Shown here: in pieces, positions 50,514-61,513 of the stretch | Position numbering within the stretch: the stretch's first letter is position 1 | How the letters are laid out: each line of letters begins with the position of its first letter | NCBI GenBank assembly: GCA_902615715.1 | Contig: CACMQA010000005.1 | Location: 1-64,000 of the forward strand | Source: an uncultured Pelagibacteraceae bacterium | Lineage (GTDB): Bacteria > Pseudomonadota > Alphaproteobacteria > Pelagibacterales > Pelagibacteraceae | DNA length: 64,000 bases | Direction: 5' to 3' | Program-made: the position numbers and the translations under genes | The notes under the pieces: generated by a model | The model's input: the letters and a program-made list of their open reading frames with translations, nothing else | What the model was told of the DNA's origin: nothing | Databases searched by the model: none

Positions 50514-51881
50514 TATAAATTTTGATAAATCAGTATCTTTTACTAAATTTCCTAAGTTGTCTTGTACATATTTTTGATTAACTGTGATTGTTTCTCCTGC
50601 TCTATCAGTCGCATTAAAACTAATATCATCCAAAACTTTTTCTATAATAGTATGAAGTCTTCTGGCACCAATATTTTCAACTGATGAATTCACTTCAGCT
50701 GAAATTTTAGCAAGCATATCAATCCCATCATCTGTAAATTCAAGATTTACGTTTTCAGTTTTCAACAATTCTTTATATTGTTTTATTAAGCTGTTATCCG
50801 GCTCTTTAAGAATTCTTTTGAAATCTTCCTCTTTAAGTGCGTCCAATTCAACTCTTATTGGCAATCTACCTTGTAATTCCGGTAATAAATCAGAAGGCTT
50901 AGCTAATTGAAATGCACCCGAAGCTATGAATAAGATATGATCAGTTTTAATTGGACCATGCTTTGTACTTACAGTCGTTCCCTCTATCAAAGGCAATAGA
51001 TCTCTTTGAACACCTTCTCTAGAAACATCCCCACCTACTCTATCACTTCTAGCAGAAACTTTGTCAATCTCGTCTAAGAAAACAATTCCATTCTCCTCTG
51101 TAGCTTTTTTTGCTTCAGTAATAATTTTATCTTCTTCGATCATTTTGTCTGATTCTTGAGCAACTAGAATATCGTGAGACTCTTTTACAGTCATTTTTTT
51201 CTTTTTGCCTTTTTTACCACCCATAGATTTCCCGAGAATATCTCCAAGATTTACCATTCCCACATTTCCACCAGGCATTCCAGGTATTTCAAAGCTTTTT
51301 AGTGGGTTGGAAGTGTTTTGAACTTCAATTTCAATCTCATTATTGTCCAAGTCACCTGTTCTTAATCTTTTTCTAAAACTCTCTCTTGTTGCAACACTTG
51401 CTTTATTACCCACAAGTGCATCTAATACTTTCTCTTCTGCTTTCAATTCTGCTTTTGCTTTAACTTCTTTTCTCTTCTTTTCTCTCTCCATAGCTATAGC
51501 AATTTCAATTAAATCTCTTATAATTTGTTCTACATCTCTCCCAACATATCCAACTTCTGTAAATCTAGTAGCTTCAACTTTTATAAAAGGAGCCTCAGCC
51601 AGTTTAGACAATCTTCTGGATATTTCTGTCTTACCTACACCTGTAGGACCTATCATCAAAATGTTTTTGGGAAGAACCTCGTCTCTCATTTCATCTGAAA
51701 GAGCTTGTCTTCTCCATCTATTTCTTAAAGCAACAGCTACTGCCTTTTTTGCATCTTTTTGACCAATTACGTATCTGTCTAACTCAGAAACGATTTCTCT
51801 AGGAGACAAAGCGCTCACTTTAGACGTTTGTTTATCTTTTTTTACTACTTTTAAATTTGTAACTTTATTTGTTGGCGCCAT
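50508..51881 (-). CDS. hslU: ATP-dependent protease ATPase subunit HslU
   Basis: [60 protein letters not shown]; start at Met 51881 fits hslV (track ORF starts at 51938). Confidence 0.96.
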   Translation of the reverse strand: MAPTNKVTNLKVVKKDKQTSKVSALSPREIVSELDRYVIGQKDAKKAVAVALRNRWRRQALSDEMRDEVLPKNILMIGPTGVGKTEISRRLSKLAEAPFIKVEATRFTEVGYVGRDVEQIIRDLIEIAIAMEREKKRKEVKAKAELKAEEKVLDALVGNKASVATRESFRKRLRTGDLDNNEIEIEVQNTSNPLKSFEIPGMPGGNVGMVNLGDILGKSMGGKKGKKKKMTVKESHDILVAQESDKMIEEDKIITEAKKATEENGIVFLDEIDKVSARSDRVGGDVSREGVQRDLLPLIEGTTVSTKHGPIKTDHILFIASGAFQLAKPSDLLPELQGRLPIRVELDALKEEDFKRILKEPDNSLIKQYKELLKTENVNLEFTDDGIDMLAKISAEVNSSVENIGARRLHTIIEKVLDDISFNATDRAGETITVNQKYVQDNLGNLVKDTDLSKFIL

Positions 51882-51882
51882 G

Positions 51883-52422
51883 TTATACTTTTTCCACTGT
51901 AACGTTATTATTAGTAAATACACATATGTCCGATGCAACTTTAATAGATTTTCTTGCTATATCTTCTGCACTCATATCAGTTTCAGCTAATACTTTTGCA
52001 GCTGCAAGTGCGTAATTACCACCTGACCCAATCCCAATTATTCCATCCTCTGGTTCTAAAACATCTCCTGTTCCAGAAATTATAAAACTGTGTTTTTTAT
52101 CAGCTACAGCCATCAATGCCTCTAATCTTCTTAAAAATTTATCACTTCTCCAATCTTTAGCTAGCTCTACTGCTGCTCTTTGTAAATTACCTGCATGTTT
52201 TTCTAATTTTGCTTCTAATCTTTCAAACAAGGTAAGTGCATCAGCAGTTGAGCCTGCGAATCCTGCTATTACTCCTCTACTTTCAATTTTCCTTACTTTC
52301 TTGGCTTTACTTTTTAAAACAGTATTACCTAAGCTAACTTGACCGTCCCCAGCCACAACAGTTTCACCATTTTTTCTAAGCAAGACAATCGTTGTTCCAT
52401 GCCACTTTTCAGCTGTATTCAT
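51883..52422 (-). CDS. hslV: ATP-dependent protease subunit HslV
   Basis: [56 protein letters not shown]. Confidence 0.97.
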   Translation of the reverse strand: MNTAEKWHGTTIVLLRKNGETVVAGDGQVSLGNTVLKSKAKKVRKIESRGVIAGFAGSTADALTLFERLEAKLEKHAGNLQRAAVELAKDWRSDKFLRRLEALMAVADKKHSFIISGTGDVLEPEDGIIGIGSGGNYALAAAKVLAETDMSAEDIARKSIKVASDICVFTNNNVTVEKV

Positions 52423-52524
52423 GATGTTATATGTGGAGATTATTTTTAGATCTTCAATAGTAAATCTGATTTATTGATAAAATGACCGATTATATGTATA
52501 TCAAAGATAATTCAGACTTAATTT

Positions 52525-53115
52525 ATGGCAAGAAAAGCAAAGATTAGTAGAAAAACAAAAGAAACCAGTATTTCTGTTTCCGTTAATTTAGACGGTAAAG
52601 GTAAATATAAAATTAAAACTGGGATTGGTTTTCTTGATCATATGTTAGAACAACTATCTAAACATTCCTTAATCGATTTAGAGGTAAGTGCTAAAGGTGA
52701 TACTCATATTGACTTACACCACACTACAGAAGATACAGGTATAGCTATTGGCGAAGCTATTAAAAAAGCAGCTGGCAACCGAAAAGGAATAACGAGATAT
52801 GCATCAACAATGATACCAATGGATGAAACTTTAAGTCGAGTCTCAATTGATGTTTCTAATAGACCATATTTAATCTGGAAAGTTAATTTACCGGTTGAGA
52901 AACTTGGTGAGATGGATACAGAATTGTTTAAAGAATGGTTTCAAGCATTTTCCCAATCTGCCGGAGTTACTTTACATATAGAAAATATTTATGGTGAAAA
53001 TAGCCACCACAAAATTGAGTCTTGTTACAAAGGTTTAGCTAGATCATTAAAAGATGCATTAGCAATAGATAAAAGAATTAAAAACTCAATACCTTCGACA
53101 AAAGGCTCTATTTAA
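52525..53115 (+). CDS. hisB: imidazoleglycerol-phosphate dehydratase
   Basis: [49 protein letters not shown]. Confidence 0.96.
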   Translation: MARKAKISRKTKETSISVSVNLDGKGKYKIKTGIGFLDHMLEQLSKHSLIDLEVSAKGDTHIDLHHTTEDTGIAIGEAIKKAAGNRKGITRYASTMIPMDETLSRVSIDVSNRPYLIWKVNLPVEKLGEMDTELFKEWFQAFSQSAGVTLHIENIYGENSHHKIESCYKGLARSLKDALAIDKRIKNSIPSTKGSI

Positions 53116-53117
53116 TT

Positions 53118-53747
53118 TTGATGAACGTCACAATTGTTGACTACCAATCGGGCAATATAAGCTCAGTCATTAACTCTTTTACAGAGGTAGCTAAAGGCAA
53201 AATAAATTTAGAAGTCACATCAGACATAAAAAAAATTAAATCAAGCGATAAGATTGTTTTGCCAGGTCAAGGTTCATTTAAAAGCTGTGTAGACTCTTTA
53301 AACAGTATAGATGGATTAGTTGAAACGCTTAAAGAATTTGCGATTACAAATAAAAAACCTTTGCTAGGCATTTGTGTAGGTTTACAAATGTTTGCTGACA
53401 TTGGTTATGAAGAGGCAGAAACAAAAGGACTAGGTTGGATTTCTGGTAAAGTTTCAAAAATTGATAATCAAAATGGAAAATTTAAACTTCCACATATCGG
53501 TTGGAACGAAATTGAAATTCAAAAAGAAAGTAAAATTTTTAAAGATATTAAAAATAAATCGCACATGTACTTCGTGCACAGTTATGAGTTTATCCCTAAG
53601 GATAAATCCGTTATTTCAGCAACAATAGATTATTCATCAAAAATTGTTTGTTCGGTTGAAAGAGATAATTTGTTCGGAACACAGTTTCACCCTGAGAAAA
53701 GTGATAAAATAGGATTAAAAATAATTGATAACTTTATGAAACTTTAA
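53118..53747 (+). CDS. hisH: imidazole glycerol phosphate synthase subunit HisH
   Basis: IVDYQSGNISSV, LPGQGSF, LLGICVGLQMFADIGYEE, GTQFHPEKS. Confidence 0.96.
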   Translation: MMNVTIVDYQSGNISSVINSFTEVAKGKINLEVTSDIKKIKSSDKIVLPGQGSFKSCVDSLNSIDGLVETLKEFAITNKKPLLGICVGLQMFADIGYEEAETKGLGWISGKVSKIDNQNGKFKLPHIGWNEIEIQKESKIFKDIKNKSHMYFVHSYEFIPKDKSVISATIDYSSKIVCSVERDNLFGTQFHPEKSDKIGLKIIDNFMKL

Positions 53748-54472
53748 TGAAAATATTCCCTGCTATAGATATTAAAGATAAAAAGTGTGTGAGATTAATC
53801 AAAGGAAATTTTGAAAACAAAACTGAATATAAAACCTCACCTATTGATCAAGCAGGAAAATATAAAAACCATGGCTTTAAAAATTTACATATTGTAGATT
53901 TAGATGGAGCGCTGACCGGTAAGACAGTTAATTTAAACATTATTCAGGAAATTGTGAGTAAATACGATTTAAAAATTGAAATAGGAGGTGGTGTTAGATC
54001 TTTGAATAGTATTAAGCAATATATTGATGCAGGTGTTGAGAAAGTTATCTTAGGAAGTGGTGCTATTAAAAATAAAGAATTTTTAAAAGAGGCTTGTGAA
54101 AAGTTCAAAGGTCAAATTGCTTTAGGATTAGACGCAAAGGATGGAAATCTCTCAGTATCAGGTTGGAAAGAAAATCTTAATATCAAAACCTTAGACTTTC
54201 TCGAAGAAGTCAACAGTTATGGAGTGAGCAGAATTATTTACACAGATATAAATAGAGATGGAATGAAAACTAGCCCTAATTTTGACGAAACTGTAAAAAT
54301 TGCAGAACTATCTAATTGTCCAGTAGTTATTTCGGGAGGTGTTTCCTCTATGAATGATATTAAGAAAGCTAAAGAATTAAAAAATAATAAAATTGAAGGC
54401 ATCATTGTTGGTAAAGCTATTTATGATGGTGATATCAAACTAGATGAGCTAGCGAAGGAAATCAGTGCTTAA
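53747..54472 (+). CDS. hisA: phosphoribosylformimino-5-aminoimidazole carboxamide ribotide isomerase
   Basis: [41 protein letters not shown]. Confidence 0.96.
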   Translation: MKIFPAIDIKDKKCVRLIKGNFENKTEYKTSPIDQAGKYKNHGFKNLHIVDLDGALTGKTVNLNIIQEIVSKYDLKIEIGGGVRSLNSIKQYIDAGVEKVILGSGAIKNKEFLKEACEKFKGQIALGLDAKDGNLSVSGWKENLNIKTLDFLEEVNSYGVSRIIYTDINRDGMKTSPNFDETVKIAELSNCPVVISGGVSSMNDIKKAKELKNNKIEGIIVGKAIYDGDIKLDELAKEISA

Positions 54473-55223
54473 AAATAGAATTATACCTTGTTTAGATGTT
54501 AAGAACGGAAGAGTAGTTAAGGGCATTAACTTTGTCGAACTGAAAGATGCTGGAGATCCAGTTGAACAAGCTAAGATCTACAGCGACGGCGGAGCTGATG
54601 AGATTTGTTTTTTAGATATTACTGCATCAAATGAAAACAGAGAGACAATTATCGACATTGTAAGAAAAACAGCAAAAGAATGTTTCGTTCCTTTGACTGT
54701 TGGTGGTGGGGTTAGAACTATTCAGAATATAACTGATTTATTATTAGCTGGAGCAGATAAAGTTTCTATTAATACAGCAGCAGTTAAAGATATTAGTTTT
54801 GTAAAAGAGGCGTCCAAAAAATTTGGCTCTCAATGTATTGTTGTGGCTATCGATGCCAAAAAAGTTTTAGATAATAAATGGGAAGTTTTTACTCACGGCG
54901 GAAGAAATAAAACAGGTATTGATGCTGTAGAATTTGCTAAACAAGTTGAAACAAATGGAGCTGGTGAAATTTTATTAACCTCTATGGATAGAGACGGAAC
55001 AAAGTCTGGTTATGATGTTGAATTATTAAAAGTAATTACAGATAGCACTAATATTCCTGTTATTGCTTCTGGGGGAGTTGGGACTTTAGATCACCTGTAC
55101 GACGGCATAGTTAAAGGTGGGGCGAGTGCAGTTCTAGCAGCTTCTATTTTTCACTATGGTGAATATAAAATAAAAGAAGTTAAAGAATATTTGAATTCTA
55201 AGAATGTATCAGTAAGATTATAA
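54465..55223 (+). CDS. hisF: imidazole glycerol phosphate synthase subunit HisF
   Basis: [40 protein letters not shown]. Confidence 0.97.
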   Translation: MLKNRIIPCLDVKNGRVVKGINFVELKDAGDPVEQAKIYSDGGADEICFLDITASNENRETIIDIVRKTAKECFVPLTVGGGVRTIQNITDLLLAGADKVSINTAAVKDISFVKEASKKFGSQCIVVAIDAKKVLDNKWEVFTHGGRNKTGIDAVEFAKQVETNGAGEILLTSMDRDGTKSGYDVELLKVITDSTNIPVIASGGVGTLDHLYDGIVKGGASAVLAASIFHYGEYKIKEVKEYLNSKNVSVRL

Positions 55224-55224
55224 G

Positions 55225-55497
55225 ATGTTTGAAAATCTAGAGCAGTTAATGAAAATTATAAGAGAAAGAAAAAATTCTTCTCTAGATAAATCTTATACAA
55301 ATAAACTTCTCAATGATAAAAGCTTAAGTGTTGCAAAAGTTAAAGAGGAGATAGGAGAATTAATAGAGGCTGTTGAACAAGGTTCAAATAAAATACACGA
55401 GGCGGCAGATGTAATTTATCATTTGATGGTTTATCTTGAGGCCAATAATATAAAGGTTGAAGATGTAATGAGTGAACTAAAAAAAAGACAAAAATGA
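55225..55497 (+). CDS. hisE: phosphoribosyl-ATP pyrophosphatase
   Basis: VKEEIGELIEAVEQGSNKIHEAADVIYHLMVYLE. Confidence 0.93.
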   Translation: MFENLEQLMKIIRERKNSSLDKSYTNKLLNDKSLSVAKVKEEIGELIEAVEQGSNKIHEAADVIYHLMVYLEANNIKVEDVMSELKKRQK

Positions 55498-55850
55498 GCT
55501 ACGATAAAAACAATATATTTGCAAAAATTCTTAGAGGAGAAATCCCGTGTAAAAAAGTTTATGAAAACGAACATGTTTTAGCTTTTCATGATATTAATCC
55601 TCAAAAGAAAGTGCATGTATTAGTAATACCAAAAGGCGAATATGTTGATCTAGATGATTTCAATACTAAAGCCTCTGATAAAGAGATAGTTGAATTAAAT
55701 AAAGCAGTTACACATGTAGCAAACTTAATGGGCTCAAAAGATAAAGGTTATAGAGCTCTTACAAATATCGGTAGTGATGGAGGACAAGAAGTTCCTCATC
55801 TACATTTTCATATTTTTGCCGGTGAAAAAATAGGAAAGATGGTTAGCTAA
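55494..55850 (+). CDS. HIT family protein (HinT-like)
   Basis: NIFAKILRGEIPCKKVYENEHVLAFHDINPQ, GGQEVPHLHFHIFAG. Confidence 0.95.
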   Translation: MSYDKNNIFAKILRGEIPCKKVYENEHVLAFHDINPQKKVHVLVIPKGEYVDLDDFNTKASDKEIVELNKAVTHVANLMGSKDKGYRALTNIGSDGGQEVPHLHFHIFAGEKIGKMVS

Positions 55851-56356
55851 TGGTTTCTAGGGTTAGAAGATATTTTTTAGAGATAAAAGATTTTTCACAG
55901 ACTATAGATCTAAACCTTCCTGAAAATTACAAAATTATTTTAGATAATAAAGACAATTTTCATCTAAATAAATTCTTTTACAAACAAATAGGTTTAGATC
56001 ATTTTTGGAGAGACAGGTTGTTATGGTCTGATAGCGAGTGGGTGAAATATGTAACTAATAAAAATTTAGAAACTCACGTTTTAAAAAAAGGAGAAGATCT
56101 AGTTGGTTATTATGAACAGGAATATCATCCTAGTTCTAATGAAGTCGAATTAATAAATATGGGAGTGCTAAAAGAATTTAGAGGTTTAAAACTTGGGTCA
56201 ACTCTAGTTAATCACGCTATTGCTAGCGCATCAAGAAAGAATCCAAGAAGAATGTGGGTTCACACTTGTAGCTTAGATCACAAACATGCGCTGCAAAATT
56301 ACAAGTCAAAAGGTTTTGAAATTTTTAAAGAGGAAGAAATCGATTTCGTAGCTTAA
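55850..56356 (+). CDS. GNAT family N-acetyltransferase
   Basis: VELINMGVLKEFRGLKLGSTLVNHAIASA, MWVHTCSLDHKHALQNYKSKGF. Confidence 0.9.
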   Translation: MVSRVRRYFLEIKDFSQTIDLNLPENYKIILDNKDNFHLNKFFYKQIGLDHFWRDRLLWSDSEWVKYVTNKNLETHVLKKGEDLVGYYEQEYHPSSNEVELINMGVLKEFRGLKLGSTLVNHAIASASRKNPRRMWVHTCSLDHKHALQNYKSKGFEIFKEEEIDFVA

Positions 56357-56931
56357 TTCATCTCGGGAATTTTAAAAGTTCCTTTTTTAAAAACATCATT
56401 CTTAGCAATTATATTTAAAGAGAAATTTATATTGTTGTTATACTGGTCAATTATTTGCCAACCTTTTAAATCTAATGTTTTCTTGTCAAAAAAAACTGTT
56501 ATCTCGTTATTATCCAAATAAACTAACTTTATAATTTGATCGGATAATTCTATCTCTCCAGATTTTACAATTTCTAAAAGTTTATCTTTATATAAAATAT
56601 TTAGGAATGGTGATTTTGAAATAGGATAATAATATGTTTTATTATATCTTTTCTGAGTTATAGCTAACCTTTTTTTATTTATTATTAATTCCTTTTTCTT
56701 ATTATCAAAATAATCACATTTTAATTTTCCAGGGAATTCTAAAAGACAACTCCCCTTCTCAGTTTTTTCATTCACCACTTGATCAAAGGTAAATTCTAAT
56801 GAATTTAAATTATTTAATTGTGTTACTATTTGATCTTTTTCATCAGCAGAGAGACTTACTGATAATAAAATAAATATTGCGAAAATTTTATAGCACTTCA
56901 CGTTTACCAACATGATTTGCTTTACTGACAA
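56353..56931 (-). CDS. lolA: outer membrane lipoprotein carrier protein LolA
   Basis: signal peptide; LNSLEFTFDQVVNEKTEKGSCLLEFPGKLKCDYFD; downstream of ftsK. Confidence 0.85.
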   Translation of the reverse strand: MSVKQIMLVNVKCYKIFAIFILLSVSLSADEKDQIVTQLNNLNSLEFTFDQVVNEKTEKGSCLLEFPGKLKCDYFDNKKKELIINKKRLAITQKRYNKTYYYPISKSPFLNILYKDKLLEIVKSGEIELSDQIIKLVYLDNNEITVFFDKKTLDLKGWQIIDQYNNNINFSLNIIAKNDVFKKGTFKIPEMN

Positions 56932-58984
56932 TACCTTTTTCTTCCATCATATCAATAATTCTAGCTGCTCTATTATAGCCAATTTGTAATTTTCTTTGTA
57001 AGAAACTCGTTGAAGCTTTTCCTTCTGACTTAATTATATCGACTGCTTGTGAATATAGTTCATCTTCATCGCCGTCTCCCTCCGTAGCTGAAGAAGCTTC
57101 ATTACTTGTATGAGCTGTAATTTCATCCATATAATCCGGCTCACCCTGTGCTCTGATGGAGTTAACAATTTTTTCTATCTCACTCTCTGAAACAAATGGA
57201 CCGTGAATTCTAACAATTCTATTCGCTGAAGACATGAACAACATATCGCCTTTACCCAACAATTGTTCAGCACCTTGCTCACCTAATATTGTTCTACTAT
57301 CTATTTTAGAGCTCACTTGAAAAGAGACTCTAGTTGGAAAATTTGCTTTAATTGTACCAGTAATAACATCAACACTTGGTCTTTGCGTAGCCATAATAAT
57401 ATGTATCCCTGCAGCTCTTGCCATTTGTGATAATTTTTGAATGTAGTTTTCTATTTCTTTGCCAGCAACAAGCATTAAGTCTGACATCTCATCAACAACT
57501 ACAACAATATAAGGCATTTTTAATTTGTGTTTAGCATTGTAACCATCGATGTTTCTTACCCCCACCTTACTCATTAGTTTATATCTGCTATTCATTTCTT
57601 TGACTGTCCAAGCCAAAGCAGATGTTGCTTTTTTTGCATCAGTAATCACTGGAGTTAATAAATGAGGAATGCCTTCGTAAGTTGACAATTCTAACATCTT
57701 AGGATCGATTAAAATAAATTTACAAAGATCAGGGTTTAATTTGTAAAGCAATGAAACAATAATTGTATTAATGCAAACTGATTTACCCGAACCTGTAGTA
57801 CCTGCAATTAATAAGTGAGGCATAGACGTAAGATCTCCAACGATAGGCATGCCAGATATACTTTTTCCAAGCGCAATAGGTAATTTTACATCTTTCTTTT
57901 GAAACTTTTCATAAGAGATAATTTCTCGTAGCGATACACTTTCTCTTGTCTCGTTTGGTATCTCGATACCCACTGTATTTTTGCCAGGAATTACCGAAAC
58001 CCTTGCAGATGTTGAACTCGTATTTCGCGCCAAATCTTCTGACAAATTTATTATTTTTGAAACTTTCACCCCAGGGGCTGGTTCAAATTCATATAAACTA
58101 ACAACTGGACCATTATTGATAGCTTTAATCTTCCCATCAATACCAAAATCTAAAAGAATTTTTTCCATAAACTCACCATCAGGACGATTTTTATTTAATT
58201 CTGTTGCACTAAGTTTTGTAGAACTTTTGTCTAAATAATCTATTGCTGGTAGTTTATATTTTGATCTTAAACTAGTTGTGGGTTTTTCTGATTGATTTAA
58301 GTCATCAAAAAAAAATGATTGTTGTGGTCGCTCAATGATTTCACTTTTCCCCTCTTTAGGATCCGCTTCTAAATTCACATCAGGAATAGTATTTTCTTTT
58401 CTTCTAAACAATGAAGCAATTACAGAAAAAGTCCCAGTAATTATTTTCTTTATATTCAAATCTGCTGAAAAGATAAAAAAGATTAAAGTAAGCAATAACA
58501 AACCATAAGCAGAGTAAGTGTTATCGATATATGGAAACCATGTACTTAAAAACTCATAACCAATCTTTCCGACAAAACCTGAGTTGCCGTTATCAATAAG
58601 CCAAAATGAATTGTTAAAAGTAATATAAATAAAAATGGTACCTAAAACTAAATATGAAACTACTAGAAATAATTTTAAAATTATTCTTTTGATTTCTTTT
58701 TGAATAATTAAATTAATTCCCCAGAATAAAAAATTAGCTAAAATTAAAAATGAAACAAGACCAAAACTCTGTAAGAGAAAATCAGCAATACTACTGCCAT
58801 AGACTCCAAAGAAATTTTTGATCTCAAATTCTCTATCACCGTAGACAAATGAAGGATCTTCTGGTGAATATGTTGTAAAAGCTATTGCTAAACCGATACT
58901 CGTAGAAATTAAGATTAACCCTATAAATTCAAAGGTTCGTTTTTTTAAAAAATTTGTTACACTATTTAAAAAGTTTGTATTCAT
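56888..58984 (-). CDS. ftsK: DNA translocase FtsK
   Basis: HLLIAGTTGSGKSVCINTII, VVVDEMSDLMLVAGKEIE, MATQRPSVDVITGTIKANFPTR, gamma-like winged-helix C-terminus. Confidence 0.96.
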   Translation of the reverse strand: MNTNFLNSVTNFLKKRTFEFIGLILISTSIGLAIAFTTYSPEDPSFVYGDREFEIKNFFGVYGSSIADFLLQSFGLVSFLILANFLFWGINLIIQKEIKRIILKLFLVVSYLVLGTIFIYITFNNSFWLIDNGNSGFVGKIGYEFLSTWFPYIDNTYSAYGLLLLTLIFFIFSADLNIKKIITGTFSVIASLFRRKENTIPDVNLEADPKEGKSEIIERPQQSFFFDDLNQSEKPTTSLRSKYKLPAIDYLDKSSTKLSATELNKNRPDGEFMEKILLDFGIDGKIKAINNGPVVSLYEFEPAPGVKVSKIINLSEDLARNTSSTSARVSVIPGKNTVGIEIPNETRESVSLREIISYEKFQKKDVKLPIALGKSISGMPIVGDLTSMPHLLIAGTTGSGKSVCINTIIVSLLYKLNPDLCKFILIDPKMLELSTYEGIPHLLTPVITDAKKATSALAWTVKEMNSRYKLMSKVGVRNIDGYNAKHKLKMPYIVVVVDEMSDLMLVAGKEIENYIQKLSQMARAAGIHIIMATQRPSVDVITGTIKANFPTRVSFQVSSKIDSRTILGEQGAEQLLGKGDMLFMSSANRIVRIHGPFVSESEIEKIVNSIRAQGEPDYMDEITAHTSNEASSATEGDGDEDELYSQAVDIIKSEGKASTSFLQRKLQIGYNRAARIIDMMEEKGIVSKANHVGKREVL

Positions 58985-59040
58985 AACGAATCGTTTTACG
59001 TACTTTTTACCATTTTTATGAAAGTGATAAAAATTTTAAT

Positions 59041-60138
59041 ATGAAAAAACAGAGAATTTGCATAGTTGGAGATGGTCTTTCAGGTCTAATGACTGCTTTA
59101 GCTTTAAATGAATTAGAAGGTTTAGAAGTCCACTTGATATCTAAGAAAAAAAAGCATTCTAAAGATAGACGAACAACAGCTATTTCTGCCTCTAACTTCG
59201 AGTTTTTTAATAAAGTTATAGATAAACTCGACAAAAAATTATTTTGGCCTTCCAAAAAGATTGATCTTTTCTATGAGACTAAAGATCAACACATGAATTT
59301 CTTAAATTTTAATGAAGATAGCAAAAATCTTATGTACGTTTTTGAGAATAATAAAATCAAAGAAATTCTTATTAAAGAAATTAAAAAGAAAAAAATCAAA
59401 ACTTTTCAAAAAAGTATTAATCAATTAAAAGACTTAGATGGTTATGATATGAAAATATTATGCCTGGGCAGATCTTCAAAAATTTATCAAAGTATAGTTG
59501 ATAAAAGATCGTTAAATAAAGATTACAAAGAAATCGCAATCACAGGTTATGTTAAACATAATTTAAAAAATTTGAATACTGCTCAATATTTTTTAAAAGA
59601 TGGTCCACTAGCGATACTACCTTTTTCAAAAAATAATTTCTCCTTTGTGTGGAGTTTAGATAAAAATTTTTTGACAAAAGATATTAACTCTATTGTTAAA
59701 TCTAAAATTTCAAAAGTTTTAAAAACAAATAAAATATTGGTTTCAAATCAACAATCATATCCCTTGATGCTTAACTTAAAACGAACTTATTATAAAAATG
59801 ATATTCTTATTTTGGGTGAGGGGCTGCATACAGTTCATCCTCTAGCTGGCCAAGGCTTTAATCTTGTATTGCGGGATATTAATAAATTACAAAAGATTTT
59901 TAAATATTACACAGAATTAGGTATGTCTTTAAAAAGCACCCCTGCTCTAGAAGAATTTACTAATATTAGAAAATCTGAGAATATCATTACTGGTATAGGT
60001 ATAGATCTAACTCATAATTTCTTTAAACAAAATAAATTATTAGATCCATTTAAAGAAACAATTTTAAAAAATATCTCAAAAAATAATACTCTTAAAAAAA
60101 TAAGTAAGTTTATTTCTAATCAAGGTTTATCAATTTAA
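59041..60138 (+). CDS. FAD-dependent ubiquinone biosynthesis hydroxylase (UbiH/UbiF/VisC family)
   Basis: ICIVGDGLSGLMTALAL, LILGEGLHTVHPLAGQGFNLVLRDI. Confidence 0.88.
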   Translation: MKKQRICIVGDGLSGLMTALALNELEGLEVHLISKKKKHSKDRRTTAISASNFEFFNKVIDKLDKKLFWPSKKIDLFYETKDQHMNFLNFNEDSKNLMYVFENNKIKEILIKEIKKKKIKTFQKSINQLKDLDGYDMKILCLGRSSKIYQSIVDKRSLNKDYKEIAITGYVKHNLKNLNTAQYFLKDGPLAILPFSKNNFSFVWSLDKNFLTKDINSIVKSKISKVLKTNKILVSNQQSYPLMLNLKRTYYKNDILILGEGLHTVHPLAGQGFNLVLRDINKLQKIFKYYTELGMSLKSTPALEEFTNIRKSENIITGIGIDLTHNFFKQNKLLDPFKETILKNISKNNTLKKISKFISNQGLSI

Positions 60139-60142
60139 TTCA

Positions 60143-61471
60143 ATGAACATTTATGCTCTTTCATCAGGCAGAGGTCCGTCAGGAATAGCCATTGTTAGAA
60201 TTTCAGGAAAAGATACCCTTAAAATTTGTAAGAATTTAACTAAACTTAAAGAAATTAGATCCAATGAAGTAAATTACTGTAAATTTTATAATCCAAAAAA
60301 TGATAATGTTATAGACCCAGAGGCTCTATTATTGTGGTTTCCTGGGCCTAATAGCTATACTGGAGATGATTTAGCTGAGCTTCAGGTTCATGGTAGTAAT
60401 GCTGTAATTAACGCTTTATTAAAAGTATTATCAGAACAAGAAAATTGTAGATTAGCCGAACCTGGTGAATTTACAAAGATAGCTTTTCAGAATGATAAAA
60501 TAGATCTTTTGAAAGCCGAGAGCATAGGTGATTTAATTCATTCAGAGACGGAGCTTCAAAGAGACCAAGCTGTTAAACTAATTCAAGGTAATGCTTCAAA
60601 TTATTATAATGATTTAAGAGAAAAATTAATAAAATCTCTATCTTATATTGAAGCTAAAATAGATTTTGCTGAGGATGATTTACCAGAAAAAGTCTTAAAA
60701 GAAGTACAAAACTCTATTAAAGAAATACATAAGGATATTATAAATATAATAGAAGATAATAAAATTGGTGAAAAAATAAGAGATGGATTTAGAGTTTCTA
60801 TTACAGGTGAAGTCAATGCAGGTAAATCTTCCCTATTAAATTTGATAGCAAAAAGAGATGTCGCTATAGTTTCAGATGAAGCAGGAACTACTAGAGATGT
60901 TATTGAGACTTATTTAAATATAGACGGTTATCCTGTAATCTTAGCTGATACTGCTGGTATCAGAGATGCCAAAAATGAAATTGAAAAAAAAGGCATATCT
61001 TTAGCTCTAGGAAAATCAAAAGAAGCAGACCTGAATATCATTGTTATAGATAATTCTTCAAAAAGCATAAACAATGAAATTAACAAAATGATCAATAGAG
61101 ACACGATTGTTTTACTTAATAAGTCAGACGTACAAAACAAACAAAATCATAAATTTGATGCAGATACGGTGTTTGCTTCAGTTAAAGAAAATAAAAACAT
61201 TGATAGTTTGATTAAAAAGATAAAAGAAAAATTAAGTAAAAAATTCACATCAAGTAATACGGCTTTAATCACGAGAGAAAGACATAGAATTAAACTTAAT
61301 CAATGTTTAAAAGAAATAGATAACTTTCTTAAAAAAGATCAAAATGAAGATTTAGAATTAGCTGCAGAAGATTTAAGAATGGCTACACGGCATCTTGGAA
61401 GTATTGTTGGTAAGGTTGATGTTGAGGAAATCCTTGGATCTATATTTAAAGATTTTTGTATAGGTAAATAA
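60143..61471 (+). CDS. mnmE: tRNA modification GTPase MnmE
   Basis: GRGPSGIAIVRISG, GEVNAGKSSLLNLI, DEAGTTRDVIET, DTAGIR, C-terminal FCIGK. Confidence 0.97.
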   Translation: MNIYALSSGRGPSGIAIVRISGKDTLKICKNLTKLKEIRSNEVNYCKFYNPKNDNVIDPEALLLWFPGPNSYTGDDLAELQVHGSNAVINALLKVLSEQENCRLAEPGEFTKIAFQNDKIDLLKAESIGDLIHSETELQRDQAVKLIQGNASNYYNDLREKLIKSLSYIEAKIDFAEDDLPEKVLKEVQNSIKEIHKDIINIIEDNKIGEKIRDGFRVSITGEVNAGKSSLLNLIAKRDVAIVSDEAGTTRDVIETYLNIDGYPVILADTAGIRDAKNEIEKKGISLALGKSKEADLNIIVIDNSSKSINNEINKMINRDTIVLLNKSDVQNKQNHKFDADTVFASVKENKNIDSLIKKIKEKLSKKFTSSNTALITRERHRIKLNQCLKEIDNFLKKDQNEDLELAAEDLRMATRHLGSIVGKVDVEEILGSIFKDFCIGK

Positions 61472-61513
61472 AATACCTCTTGTATTCCTGATATACCTCG
61501 TTACATTCACCAT

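Noticed and set aside
51343-51762. 139-aa plus-strand ORF opposite hslU
   Set aside because: Antisense to highly conserved hslU; composition is that of a reverse-complement artefact.
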